From assembly GCA_937981575.1 (NCBI GenBank), contig CALJNR010000060.1, positions 1-37,732 of the forward strand: a stretch of 37,732 nt of DNA, given 5' to 3'. Below the pieces are notes generated by a model that was not told the origin of the DNA, did not search any database, and worked only from the letters and a program-made list of their open reading frames with translations. Positions within the stretch are counted from its first letter, which is position 1, and each line of letters starts with the position of its first letter. This DNA comes from an uncultured Clostridia bacterium (GTDB lineage Bacteria; Bacillota; Clostridia; Lachnospirales; Cellulosilyticaceae). Made by a program: the position numbers and the translations under genes. Shown here in pieces: positions 23,004 to 32,134 of this stretch.

Positions 23004-24455
23004 TTATAGATCATGCATGCTGATATCTCCTAGCTCAAATAAATTTTTAACTTGAACTATTTTTTCATCGATCTTCCTTCTTAGGCTCTCTCTTTCTTTA
23101 TCTAAGTTTTGAAGCTGAGCCTCATTTTCCTCGTATCCATTTTCTTTCTTAATAGTATCTACTTCTTTTTGTAAAATGGCTGTTTGTTTCGTAAGCTCTT
23201 CTAATTCTTGCAGTTGCTGCTCTCTGGACCTTGCTAATGTGTTCATTCTTTCTAGATTTTCTTTAGGCACTTCTATGTAATAAGGATATTCTTTTCCGCC
23301 AGTTCCTATCTTTGTGCCATTTAGATAAACATCTAAATAATAAATGCCTTCTTGGTAGAAAGTTGTTGTATTTAACTTTAGTACATACTTTTGGCTTGAT
23401 GCTGTATAATTGCCGAAAAAGCTCTTTTTGGGAACAGATGCTTCATATTCTCCATTGCCGTAAGATTTGCCGATATAAAAGGCCATATGGGCATAATCAG
23501 TGAGCTTCTGAAGTTCTTTTTCCAGTCCCAGGATATCATATTTCAGGCCATTTATTCTGCCTTCATTGGTTTCTAAGCTCGCTAGCTTATCGCCTAATTC
23601 AACTTCTATCATTTGTTTTTTGTTTTTGAGGTCTACTTCTTTTTCATCCATTCCCATATACTGCGTGCGTACAATCTGAAATTCTCTGTAGATTTTCGTA
23701 AAGTCTGCATAATCTTTGTTTAGAAGCACTTTATGATTATGAAGAAATTCGATCCACCTGCTGAGTTCATCCATATCAATAGGTTTAGTTTTTAGCTCTT
23801 TAAAGAGCAGCATCTGCGCTTTACTTGAATCGAGCTTTTCAAATATCTGACCTTTTTTTCCTGTTTCGTCGTTTTCATCTAGTATTAAGATCGGATACAG
23901 CTTAAATTGAAACTGCATGAGAGGCAGCTGCTTCGGATAAATCGAGAGCATATGATAAAGTGTATTAATAAATTCTTCTGTTATCTCTGGATCATTTCCA
24001 AAATAATAAAATAGCTCTTGGTCTAATACTATAGGATCTATTCTCTTTAAATAAGATTGGACTGCCCCTTGACTAAGATCCTTCATGAAGAGCTGCATAA
24101 AAATCTTATGATCTTTTAACATCAGATTTTTCTTATTATAGCCTCCAATCACATCATACTGCCCTTTTGGGGTTAGTTCCCCTAAGTGTTCTTCTAAAAA
24201 ATCCAAACTTTCTTTTGATGCATCTTCTAAAAGATATTTGATCCCTTCTTGAAAATGCCAGTCAGCCTGCTTTGTTTCTCTTTTTATGTCTCTTTTTAAT
24301 AACTGAATAATTTTATCTGTATCTCCCTGCGCCCGCCAAGTGATAAACTGAACAACATGAATATTGGCCGCAAGTACCCCCATGCCTAAAGCTATCACTA
24401 TACCTATTAACCAAAGCCACTTATAGCGCAGTAGTTCTTCTTTTAATCTATTCAT
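23004..24455 (-). CDS. Uncharacterised membrane-anchored coiled-coil protein
   Basis: I do not recognise this 483-residue protein. It has a basic N-terminus, one membrane helix (about 13-33) and no lipobox. A mostly helical region of about 220 residues follows, with acidic and lysine-rich stretches, then a coiled coil (about 285-330). A short beta-rich part (about 335-400) contains YYLDVYLNGTKIG, and a second, highly charged coiled coil extends to the end (about 405-475). The start is ATG 24455 with GAGGAA 6 bases upstream. It lies 91 bases downstream of the ATP-grasp protein gene on the same strand and has its own terminator, so co-transcription is likely. A structural or scaffolding role is only a guess. 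Confidence 0.85.
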   Translation of the reverse strand: MNRLKEELLRYKWLWLIGIVIALGMGVLAANIHVVQFITWRAQGDTDKIIQLLKRDIKRETKQADWHFQEGIKYLLEDASKESLDFLEEHLGELTPKGQYDVIGGYNKKNLMLKDHKIFMQLFMKDLSQGAVQSYLKRIDPIVLDQELFYYFGNDPEITEEFINTLYHMLSIYPKQLPLMQFQFKLYPILILDENDETGKKGQIFEKLDSSKAQMLLFKELKTKPIDMDELSRWIEFLHNHKVLLNKDYADFTKIYREFQIVRTQYMGMDEKEVDLKNKKQMIEVELGDKLASLETNEGRINGLKYDILGLEKELQKLTDYAHMAFYIGKSYGNGEYEASVPKKSFFGNYTASSQKYVLKLNTTTFYQEGIYYLDVYLNGTKIGTGGKEYPYYIEVPKENLERMNTLARSREQQLQELEELTKQTAILQKEVDTIKKENGYEENEAQLQNLDKERESLRRKIDEKIVQVKNLFELGDISMHDL

Positions 24456-24546
24456 AGTGTATTCCTCACAGACTGCATCTTTTTTTCTATTTATTACATA
24501 TTATACTGCAAACCAGTCTTCTCTTACAGCCTAATTCGCTATTTTT

Positions 24547-27126
24547 TTATAATATCATACACACAGTCCTATGGGTAACTATATCTGAAAGCAACGTAAG
24601 TCCGCTCTCACTGACATCATATAACTTAATAATAGTATCCAGTTCACTGCTATGCTGCTCAAATTCTGGATAAATATTTGGCGTTTCTTGAAGAAGGCCT
24701 GGCTGGTAGAAGTTTTCGTCATGATCCTTTAGGATTGCAGCATAAAAAATATCTGTTTCTACTAAGTCTTGGAAGAAATGACTTCCATAAGAAAGTTCCG
24801 GCATAATATCTAATCCTTCATAGGGGACCTCGCATAAAGCCTTAATATAACTTATCTCTGCAAAATGAATAGGCACGCCAAGTTCTGGCGAACTCGTTCC
24901 CCATCTTCCTGGACCAATCAGCATCACTGACTTCTCCTGTTTTTTGGCCCATAAGTTAATTTGTCCTATAGCCCTTGCAACGCTATACTTTGTATGAAGC
25001 TGCGCCTGATAATAGCTGTGCGTATCAATTATGGCTACGCAGTCTATCTTTTGCATTGTCGGCCCCCCCATGGTTGAACCTGTAAGTTCAAACAATACTT
25101 TTCTTCTGTCTATTTTAGGCAGTTTAATGTTTTTTCCCATACCTTTAACTTGGAGCGGCCTGCACTGCAGCAGGTTAATAACATGCTCATCTTTTTCATT
25201 AAAATTAATGGTGAATTCTATATCTACTGGGTATTCATATACTTTTTGAAGTGTACTCATGATGATCCTAAACTCTGCTACAACATCCTCTTTTTTTAGA
25301 ACCTTATCACAGGTTATAGCAAAAACTCTGCGGTATCTGCCTAATTCCCTTAGTCTGTTTTCTGCTTCATAATCACTTTCAAATAGCGAACGTTTGATCC
25401 ACTCCGGTACTTTTTCGCTTAGCTCCTGAATGCCTATTGTATCTAGCTTTTCTTTAGTAGTACTGATGACATCTATATAATGCTGAGAAAATTTATATTT
25501 TTCACTAGCTGTAACGGCAGTTGTCATTTCCGGTTTATCTAACGAAGCCACTCTTGGATAATCTCCATCAGTTCGGTCAACAGCTCTTGTACCCAACCCT
25601 AATACCATACGTACCATACCTGCATGAGGATCAATATCCTTATGCCATACATAAGCGTTATGGGAGTGTCCTACTCCCCCGACACATGGCATAAAAATAT
25701 CATCAAATCTTGATCCTGACACCCTTTGAACCAGAATTGCCATTTGTTCATCCTGACTGCTCATTCCCCGTTGCTTACGGTATACAAGTGCTGACTCATC
25801 CATACTGCTTGCATACACCTTTTTAACTGCTGATTCAAAGGCCGCCAGCCTGTCTTCCAAAGTCCCAGAATTCGCACAAAAAATCGATTCATATTTGCCT
25901 GCAAAGGCATTTCCAAAGCCATCTTCCAAAAGACTGCTGGAACGGACAATAATTGGATTCTGCCCATAATATTCAAGCATTCTTCTAAATTGTTCTCTGA
26001 TGCTTTCTGCAAATTGCCCTTCTGCAATCTTCTCCTTAAGCTGCTTTGCTGCCAAAAAGTAACCTGCCTTTGTTCGCTGGGTGATTCTTAACTTCCACCA
26101 GCCATTTTGCACGATAAAGGTATAAAATACATCAGTCCCTATATAAAATGAGTCATGGGGTTCCATCTTTGCTCTTAGATCTGGTAGATGATTTTCAATG
26201 ATCTTACGCGCTAAAAGCATCCCGACAGCTTTTCCGCCTATCGCTCCTGTTCCAATCATTTTTTCTTTAATCTTGAAGAAATCGCCTATACTCAGTTCTC
26301 TTTTTACAAGATCAATGATTTTCTTATCCTTTCCGATAAACATCTTGCATAATTTCTTTAATATAAGCGGTTTATCACCTACCCCTTCATGAAGTTCTGC
26401 TTTTGTTCTAATAAAAAAGTTATCCCAATTATCCAGTGCTTTCTCTGTCTGCGTTTCATAACTATCAGACACAATGTAGTAAAACTTGCTGGCACTGATT
26501 CCATCTACCAAAGGCTCCAGCCGCTTGCCCTCTGAATCTTTGAAAATGTGAGGTAAAAACATCGTTGCACTATATCTATTAAATACTTTAAGCGGATGAA
26601 TAAACCTATCTTTATTTTTACTGTAAATATCAATAAAGAGCTGCGTCGTCTCTCTAATTTTAGCAATAGAATAATAAGAATGACGGTTTCTAAGAAGGGC
26701 AAAATAAGCTACTGTATCCATTTCATACAGGTAAGGGCAGGTTACCTGGAAAAAGTTACTCATCATAAGATCTGTAGCCCATACCGTCTGCATCTCTGAA
26801 AGGCAGTCAAACACATAAAAAGCCTCCCGGCCTGCTTCAGTTATAATTTCATTAACTTTAACAGTAAATCCTTCAAATCCAGATTCGATATCCAGCTTGA
26901 TAACCTCAGCCCCACACCCATCTTCTAAAATAGCATCATGCTCAGCAAAACGAATATAAATAACTTTTCTCTTTTCACTAAGAGCTGCTCTTGCAAATGC
27001 CGTTGCCACATATTTATAATCTTTGATGTCAGATATCTGCCATACTACATTATCTCCTATACGGATATTTTGAAGTGCTGTATCTATTCCTTCGAGGCCT
27101 GATCTTATTTTATCAAATGTTCTCAT
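24547..27126 (-). CDS. PEP/pyruvate-binding (PPDK_N ATP-grasp) protein with degenerate KaiC-like N-terminus
   Basis: This 859-residue cytoplasmic protein has an N-terminal region (about 1-240) that begins like KaiC/RecA-type ATPases (SGLEGIDTAL, KVIYIRFAEH, AFYVFDCLSEM) but lacks a Walker A loop. The middle (about 285-680) matches the nucleotide-binding half of PEP synthase and pyruvate phosphate dikinase: GAIGGKAVGM near 296, PIIVRSSSLLEDGFGNAFAGKYES near 395 and LGLGTRAVDRTDGDYPRVASLDKP. The C-terminal 180 residues, with LIGPGRWGTSSPELGVPI, replace the phosphohistidine swivel and TIM barrel of true PEP synthase, so it cannot perform that full reaction alone. The start is ATG 27126 with AAAGGAGA upstream. 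The reaction is unknown; phosphotransfer or regulation near the pyruvate node is possible. Confidence 0.85.
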   Translation of the reverse strand: MRTFDKIRSGLEGIDTALQNIRIGDNVVWQISDIKDYKYVATAFARAALSEKRKVIYIRFAEHDAILEDGCGAEVIKLDIESGFEGFTVKVNEIITEAGREAFYVFDCLSEMQTVWATDLMMSNFFQVTCPYLYEMDTVAYFALLRNRHSYYSIAKIRETTQLFIDIYSKNKDRFIHPLKVFNRYSATMFLPHIFKDSEGKRLEPLVDGISASKFYYIVSDSYETQTEKALDNWDNFFIRTKAELHEGVGDKPLILKKLCKMFIGKDKKIIDLVKRELSIGDFFKIKEKMIGTGAIGGKAVGMLLARKIIENHLPDLRAKMEPHDSFYIGTDVFYTFIVQNGWWKLRITQRTKAGYFLAAKQLKEKIAEGQFAESIREQFRRMLEYYGQNPIIVRSSSLLEDGFGNAFAGKYESIFCANSGTLEDRLAAFESAVKKVYASSMDESALVYRKQRGMSSQDEQMAILVQRVSGSRFDDIFMPCVGGVGHSHNAYVWHKDIDPHAGMVRMVLGLGTRAVDRTDGDYPRVASLDKPEMTTAVTASEKYKFSQHYIDVISTTKEKLDTIGIQELSEKVPEWIKRSLFESDYEAENRLRELGRYRRVFAITCDKVLKKEDVVAEFRIIMSTLQKVYEYPVDIEFTINFNEKDEHVINLLQCRPLQVKGMGKNIKLPKIDRRKVLFELTGSTMGGPTMQKIDCVAIIDTHSYYQAQLHTKYSVARAIGQINLWAKKQEKSVMLIGPGRWGTSSPELGVPIHFAEISYIKALCEVPYEGLDIMPELSYGSHFFQDLVETDIFYAAILKDHDENFYQPGLLQETPNIYPEFEQHSSELDTIIKLYDVSESGLTLLSDIVTHRTVCMIL

Positions 27127-27292
27127 GGGATTCTCCTTTTTGACATTCTTCTTTATCCTATTTTATCATATATAGCCTGATCTTTATTATAAATGAAAGA
27201 ATCTTTTGCCATTCACTTTAATATTTATTGGTTTTTGCCACTTCTCTTTCTCATATAAGTTTTAGTTTGATCTTATAAATATGTTATATTGC

Positions 27293-27301
27293 TGTTATAA
27301 T
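27293..27301 (+). promoter_or_regulatory. Extended -10 promoter element of the chromate-transporter pair
   Basis: TGTTATAAT at 27293-27301 is a consensus TATAAT with the TGn extension, 35 bases before the first start codon. No strong -35 box is seen at the right distance, which extended -10 promoters tolerate. Confidence 0.5.
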
Positions 27302-27336
27302 AATAGCGCATACCAAATTCAAAGGAGATTAAGCAA

Positions 27337-27882
27337 ATGAAAGAATTATGGACTTTATTTTTAACCTTTGCAAGAGTTGGCTGCTTCACCTTTGGCGGCG
27401 GATACGCCATGCTGCCCGTGCTTCAAAAGGAAATTGTGGATAAAAACGGTTGGGCAACTGAAGAGGAACTTGTAGATTACTTTGCCATAGGGCAGTGCAC
27501 ACCTGGAGTCATTGCTGTTAATACATCAACTTTTATTGGCTATAAACGAAAAGGTATATTAGGGGGAATTGCTGCAACATTAGGTATGGTCTTTCCTTCT
27601 CTTGTTATTATTATGCTTATTTCAGCTGTTCTCAAAAACTTTAGCAGCCTGCCTCTTGTACAGTATGCCTTTTCAGGTATTAGAGTGGCCGTGGCCGTAT
27701 TAGTCGTTAACGTAGTGATTAAAATGCTCAAAACCTCGATTATAGACTACTTAGGAGCTGTTATATTTATCATCGCACTGATTACAGGTATATTATTTGA
27801 TATTTCTCCAATCTATATCATTATTGCCTCAGCACTTTTCGGCATTCTTTTTAAAAAAATAAGGAGCGTGAATAACGTATGA
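27337..27882 (+). CDS. Chromate-transporter family protein, first half-size subunit
   Basis: This 181-residue membrane protein of the CHR family (half-size type) has the signature FARVGCFTFGGGYAMLPVLQ near the N-terminus, ATEEELVDYFAIGQCTPGVIAVN, and about five hydrophobic helices. Pairs of such short proteins make up one transporter equivalent to full-length ChrA. The start is ATG 27337 after AAAGGAGA. Its stop overlaps the next start in ATGA. Chromate or sulfate-like anion export is the family label; physiological substrates in clostridia are often unproven. Confidence 0.92.
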   Translation: MKELWTLFLTFARVGCFTFGGGYAMLPVLQKEIVDKNGWATEEELVDYFAIGQCTPGVIAVNTSTFIGYKRKGILGGIAATLGMVFPSLVIIMLISAVLKNFSSLPLVQYAFSGIRVAVAVLVVNVVIKMLKTSIIDYLGAVIFIIALITGILFDISPIYIIIASALFGILFKKIRSVNNV

Positions 27883-28442
27883 TCTACCTACTTCTTTTTT
27901 CTGAGTTTTTTAAAATGGGCTTATTTGCCGTTGGAGGCGGCCTCGCCACACTGCCGTTTCTCTATGCGTTTGCCGATAAATATCCTTGGCTTGACCCAGC
28001 TGTACTTCCTGATATGATTGCCGTTTCTGAATCTACTCCTGGTCCCATTGGTGTTAATATGGCTACATATGTAGGATATTCAACAGCGGGTATCCTTGGA
28101 GGCATTGTTGCAACTTTAGGACTGGTGATGCCTTCTATTATTGTGATTATTATTATCGCTAAATTTCTCCACAGATTTAATGAAAACTTCTACGTACAAA
28201 GTGCCTTTTATGGCCTAAGACCTGCTGTAACAGCTCTTATTGCCCTTGCAGGCTTTGAAGTTTTTAAAGCTTCTGTTTTTACACTTGAGCGCTATGGCGT
28301 GACTAAACAGATCGCGCATTTAGTTGATATGAAATCCATCCTTCTGTTTGCAGCTTTGCTCTTTATCACAAATATCACTAAAAAGCATCCTATCGTTTAT
28401 ATTCTCGGCGCAGCTGCTTTAGGGATTATGTTTAAAATATAA
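27879..28442 (+). CDS. Chromate-transporter family protein, second half-size subunit
   Basis: This 187-residue partner of the preceding gene overlaps it by 4 bases (ATGA), with AAGGAG upstream. It has the same family pattern: FFKMGLFAVGGGLATLPFLY, AVSESTPGPIGVNMATYVGY and several membrane helices. The two halves differ enough to be old duplicates, and they probably assemble in antiparallel orientation as in other paired CHR proteins; that arrangement is inferred from the family. Confidence 0.92.
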   Translation: MIYLLLFSEFFKMGLFAVGGGLATLPFLYAFADKYPWLDPAVLPDMIAVSESTPGPIGVNMATYVGYSTAGILGGIVATLGLVMPSIIVIIIIAKFLHRFNENFYVQSAFYGLRPAVTALIALAGFEVFKASVFTLERYGVTKQIAHLVDMKSILLFAALLFITNITKKHPIVYILGAAALGIMFKI

Positions 28443-28530
28443 TCTTTGAATTTGACTACCCCCACCGCCTTGTTTTACATTAAAAATAGCTGTATGCTTA
28501 TTGTGTTCTGCTTTGTAGTATCCTTTCCCT

Positions 28531-28575
28531 GGGCATATGTTAGATCCTTTCTCCCTAACATATGCCCTCTTCCTT
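28531..28575 (+). terminator. Terminator after the chromate-transporter pair
   Basis: A perfect 13-bp inverted repeat, GGGCATATGTTAG (28531-28543) and CTAACATATGCCC (28555-28567), is followed on the plus strand by TCTTCCTTT. The U-tract is poor but the stem is strong. It lies 89 bases after the second CHR gene and before the zinc-ribbon gene. Confidence 0.65.
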
Positions 28576-28702
28576 TATGTATACTTTCAAATATATTCTT
28601 TTTATCAAAGCAGCAAAACACGCAACTTCATATATTGCAGATAGTATGTCTTATAAACTACTGGCAATACTACTTATATATTTTAATTATGGAGGATTAT
28701 AT

Positions 28703-29446
28703 ATGAAATGCAAACATTGTAAGCATCCTATTATTTCCGCACATAATGTCTGTACAAGATGCGGCACCCCTATTCATCACTCTACTCATAAAGGTACTTG
28801 GCTATGGGTTATTCCAATTGTGTTTACATTTGTTATGTTAGGTGTGTTTTCACCTAAAACAGACTCTAAAGCCAGCAGTCTCCCTGATTCGCCGAAGGTC
28901 ACTCCTATCCTTTATGCTCAAGAAAAGCCTATGGATACGCAAGAAATTATTTTATCCAGCGGTTCCTACGTAGTGGGCAGTGACATTCAGCCTGGCAGAT
29001 ATATCATGACTACTCATTCTGGTACAGGCAGCATTTATATCTATAAAGGCCAATATCCCTATATTAGCGAGCTCCTGACGCATCCTGATAATATAGACTC
29101 TACTGTTGCTGTTACAAGAATAGAAACCTGCCTAAACGCAGGGGATCGTATTCAAATAACTGACCTAAGCAGTGTAACCTGCCTGCTTGCTCCTAGGTTT
29201 CCAAAGACTACTTTATCATGCGGCGAACATATTGTTGGAATAGATGTGCCTCCTGGTGACTATACAGCCATCACCTCCAAGGGAACCGGCCATTTGATGA
29301 TTTATGATGCGACTCTATCTGTAAGACTTAGCAAGGTGCTTACAGCGCACTCTCTTTATGATAACGACTTGCAGCTTAAGATGTCTCTTACTGAGGGGGA
29401 AATCATTAAGATAGGCAGCTTGGAGAGTGTGAACCTGATTCCCTAA
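28703..29446 (+). CDS. Zinc-ribbon membrane protein with two internal VGxDIxPGxY repeats
   Basis: This is a 247-residue protein from ATG 28703, which follows GGAGG (28691-28695) by 7 bases; the frame is open further upstream but without a ribosome site. The N-terminus is a zinc ribbon with C3, C6, C17 and C20, followed by one membrane helix (about 32-50). The outside part has two similar repeats of about 75 residues, each starting GSYVVGSDIQPGRY and GEHIVGIDVPPGDY and containing GTGxxxIY. Such repeats occur in secreted or membrane proteins of unknown function. Expression is probably independent, between terminators. The function is not known. Confidence 0.85.
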   Translation: MKCKHCKHPIISAHNVCTRCGTPIHHSTHKGTWLWVIPIVFTFVMLGVFSPKTDSKASSLPDSPKVTPILYAQEKPMDTQEIILSSGSYVVGSDIQPGRYIMTTHSGTGSIYIYKGQYPYISELLTHPDNIDSTVAVTRIETCLNAGDRIQITDLSSVTCLLAPRFPKTTLSCGEHIVGIDVPPGDYTAITSKGTGHLMIYDATLSVRLSKVLTAHSLYDNDLQLKMSLTEGEIIKIGSLESVNLIP

Positions 29447-29482
29447 GTCAGTTACTGCATGCTCTTAAAAGCTGTCTAACTC

Positions 29483-29545
29483 AAAAAGCACATAGCTTAT
29501 AATATGCTCTTTGACCAGCGTACTATAAACCATGTGCTTTTATAA
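29483..29545. terminator. Bidirectional terminator between converging genes
   Basis: AAAAGCACAT (29484-29493) pairs with ATGTGCTTTT (29532-29541), and an inner hairpin is possible in the 38-base loop. A-rich and T-rich flanks give a U-tail on both strands. It serves the zinc-ribbon gene (plus) and ppnP (minus). Confidence 0.75.
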
Positions 29546-29550
29546 AATAA

Positions 29551-29868
29551 CTAAGCTTTAATATATGAACAGCAGTAATCACTTACTTCTTTAATAACAA
29601 GATCAAAACTGGAGTTCTCAGGAACAGTAAAGCTTTCCCCTTCTTTATATGTAACAAAGTTGTCACTTCCTGGTAGTTTAACATCCATGCTGCCGCCTAA
29701 AACTTCCATGATTTCTTTATCTCCTGTTGAAAAAGTATATGTTCCCGGAAGCATAATCCCTAAAGTCTTCTTTTCTCCATTCTCAAAAATAACTGTTCTG
29801 CTTGTTACCTTCCCATCAAAATATACATTCGCTTTCTTTATAACTGTTACATTCTCAAACTGTGCCAT
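29551..29868 (-). CDS. ppnP: Pyrimidine/purine nucleoside phosphorylase (cupin)
   Basis: This 105-residue single-domain cupin of the PpnP (YaiE, former DUF1255) family has [41 protein letters not shown], and a C-terminal [17 protein letters not shown], matching the family from end to end. In E. coli this enzyme cleaves nucleosides with phosphate to free base and ribose-1-phosphate. The start is ATG 29868 with AGGAGAGG 5 bases upstream. It appears to be a single-gene unit. Confidence 0.9.
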   Translation of the reverse strand: MAQFENVTVIKKANVYFDGKVTSRTVIFENGEKKTLGIMLPGTYTFSTGDKEIMEVLGGSMDVKLPGSDNFVTYKEGESFTVPENSSFDLVIKEVSDYCCSYIKA

Positions 29869-29985
29869 TGTGACCTCTCCTTAAATAGAATACTTTAAAA
29901 TTTCTTTTACATTCTGGCTGCAGGACCTTTGTATAAAAGACAGCACGCTGCATTTCTGCATATTATACATCTTATTCTAATTAAT

Positions 29986-30019
29986 ATAAGAGGATATCTA
30001 TTATTTAGTATCCTCTTAT
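29986..30019 (-). terminator. Hairpin after pyruvate kinase, probable terminator
   Basis: An 11-bp inverted repeat pairs ATAAGAGGATA (29986-29996) with TATCCTCTTAT (30009-30019). It follows the pyk stop by 30 bases. The tail on the minus strand is ATATTAAT, so the U-tract is weak; on the plus strand it is TTTTT-like. Confidence 0.55.
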
Positions 30020-30048
30020 TTTTAATAGGTTCTTTCTCACCTGCAACT

Positions 30049-31788
30049 TTATTTGCTGGATACAATCCCTCTTAAAGCATCGATCAGCACTACAGTCCCT
30101 GATTTAAGAATATCCGTAGCCTGAGTCGCTCCAATGATAACAGGAATATCCAGTGCAAGACCAACTATTGCCGCATGAGAGTTAAGTCCGCTTTGTTCGG
30201 TTATGATTCCAGAGGCCTTCTTAAGAATCGGCAGAAGTTCATTAGATGTTTGCGGAATAACCAAGATATCTCCCTCATTAAAATTCTTGATTGCTTCTTC
30301 ATCTGTCTTGCATACACAGACATTTGCCCCGACATTTTTTGTAGTAATGCCTGTTCCAGATACCAGAATGTGGCCTACAACATCAACTTTAATCATATTG
30401 GTAGTTCCTGAAATACCTAGTGGAATACCACTTGTAATAACAACTAAATCTCCATTGTGGACAATCCCTGTCTTTTCAGCTGCCTCAATGGCATGTTCAA
30501 ACAATGTCTCGCTGTTATCTTCTTCTGGAATAAGAAGCGGAGTCACTCCCCATGATAAATTAAGCTGATGATAGACATGCGGTGAACTGGTGCATCCTAT
30601 GATTGGAGGAACGGGCCTGTATTTTGATATCATTCTGGCTGTTCTTCCTGATTTTGTGACAGTAATAATGGCTGCTGCTCCAAGGTCATGAGCTGTTGTA
30701 CAAGTTGCGTGGGAAATAGCTGTTGTTACATTAGGCAGTTCATCTGCTCCTATATGTTTAAAGCGTTTAATATAATCAATATCATTTTCTGTTCTTAATG
30801 CAATTCTAACCATTGTCTGAACTGCTTCCACTGGATAAAGCCCTGCTGCTGTTTCCCCTGAGAGCATAATAGCACTAGTTCCATCATAAATAGCATTGGC
30901 TACGTCATTTGTCTCTGCCCTTGTAGGTCTTGGGTTTTTCATCATAGAATCCAGCATCTGCGTAGCTGTAATAACCTGTTTACCGCTGTTATAGACTTTA
31001 CTAATAATCATTTTTTGAAGCGCAGGGACTTCTTCTGCCGGTATTTCAACACCCATATCTCCTCTAGCAACCATGATGCCATCGGCAACCCGGATAATCT
31101 CGTCAATATTATTAACGCCTTCCCTATTCTCAATCTTAGCAATAATATTGATCGTGTGACAGTTGTATTCATCTAATATTTTTCTGATATCCAAGATATC
31201 TTGCGCATTTCTGACAAAAGAAGCTGCTATAAAATCAAACCCTGTTTGAATACCAAATATAATATCTGCTCTATCTTTTTCACTGATATAGGGCATCGAA
31301 AGACTGGTCCCTGGCAGATTAACCCCTTTATTATTGGAAAGGACCCCATTATTCATAACTTTACATGTAATATCCGTATCTTCAATCTTCAAAACTGAGA
31401 GCTCAATAAGTCCATCATCTAATAAAATGACTGAACCTTCTTTAATGTCTCTAGGAAGATTCTTGTAGGTCACACTGACCATTTTTTCATTTCCTGATAC
31501 TTCTCTGGTCGTTAGTGTAAAGAGATCGCCTTTGTTTAGAGTAACTTTTCCTTGTTCAAACTTTTGAACTCTAATTTCCGGACCCTTTGTGTCCAATAAA
31601 GTAGCAATGGGTTTATTAAGTTCTTTTCTTAAATTAATAAGCTTATCAAAGGTTTCTTTATGACTTACATGATCTCCATGTGAAAAATTGAAACGTGCTA
31701 CATCCATTCCTGAAAGAATTAACTCTTTTAATATTTGCTCATCATCTGTAGATGGCCCTAATGTACAAATAATCTTTGTTTTTCTCAT
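30049..31788 (-). CDS. pyk: Pyruvate kinase with C-terminal PEP-utiliser swivel domain
   Basis: This 579-residue glycolytic enzyme converts PEP and ADP to pyruvate and ATP. It opens with MRKTKIICTLGPSTDDEQIL and VARFNFSHGDH, and the active-site loop contains VARGDMGVEIP (about residue 240) and TATQMLDSM. Beyond the normal length of about 470 residues it carries an extra domain similar to the PEP-utilising phosphohistidine domain, with SHAAIVG (His538) and PVIIGA. This is the known Bacillus/Clostridia form. The start is ATG 31788 with GGTGGAG 8 bases upstream. It is a single-gene unit with its own promoter (31933-31962) and a long leader. Confidence 0.96.
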   Translation of the reverse strand: MRKTKIICTLGPSTDDEQILKELILSGMDVARFNFSHGDHVSHKETFDKLINLRKELNKPIATLLDTKGPEIRVQKFEQGKVTLNKGDLFTLTTREVSGNEKMVSVTYKNLPRDIKEGSVILLDDGLIELSVLKIEDTDITCKVMNNGVLSNNKGVNLPGTSLSMPYISEKDRADIIFGIQTGFDFIAASFVRNAQDILDIRKILDEYNCHTINIIAKIENREGVNNIDEIIRVADGIMVARGDMGVEIPAEEVPALQKMIISKVYNSGKQVITATQMLDSMMKNPRPTRAETNDVANAIYDGTSAIMLSGETAAGLYPVEAVQTMVRIALRTENDIDYIKRFKHIGADELPNVTTAISHATCTTAHDLGAAAIITVTKSGRTARMISKYRPVPPIIGCTSSPHVYHQLNLSWGVTPLLIPEEDNSETLFEHAIEAAEKTGIVHNGDLVVITSGIPLGISGTTNMIKVDVVGHILVSGTGITTKNVGANVCVCKTDEEAIKNFNEGDILVIPQTSNELLPILKKASGIITEQSGLNSHAAIVGLALDIPVIIGATQATDILKSGTVVLIDALRGIVSSK

Positions 31789-31932
31789 CTTTTTATCTCC
31801 ACCATTTAATCATTTTTTATTCTACAAGATCTGAAACTTTTGCTTTATAGCTCGCTATATTTTATATTTCGCATAAATCTCTATGGTTATTCAAGAATAA
31901 AACCTTAAATTTCCACTTGATGTGACATTGCT

Positions 31933-31962
31933 ATTATATAATATAAGCCTATTAAAATTCAA
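31933..31962 (-). promoter_or_regulatory. Sigma-A promoter of pyruvate kinase
   Basis: On the minus strand TTGAAT (31957-31962) and a perfect TATAAT (31933-31938) are 18 bases apart, about 145 bases before the pyk start codon. Confidence 0.6.
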
Positions 31963-32000
31963 CTTCATATTTATAATAATTCATTTTCACCAAATGTTCT

Positions 32001-32029
32001 ATAAACATTTTTTTTAAAAAAGTGTTTAT
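32001..32029. repeat. AT-rich inverted repeat
   Basis: ATAAACA (32001-32007) and TGTTTAT (32023-32029) flank T8 and A6-7 runs that also pair, giving a near-complete 13-bp hairpin with one bulged G. It lies just upstream of the pyk promoter. Confidence 0.55.
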
Positions 32030-32134
32030 CACCAAGTAAATAATCATTATTTTGCTTAGTAATCTTTCTTTATTAATCTATAAAATTTATTTTCCTATGC
32101 CGCTTCGTAAGAATCCTCTATTAGATCGCCACAC

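Noticed and set aside
28446..28702. Open frames covering the gap after the chromate genes
   Set aside because: They cross the 13-bp terminator hairpin and lack a ribosome site; the real gene begins at ATG 28703 after GGAGG.
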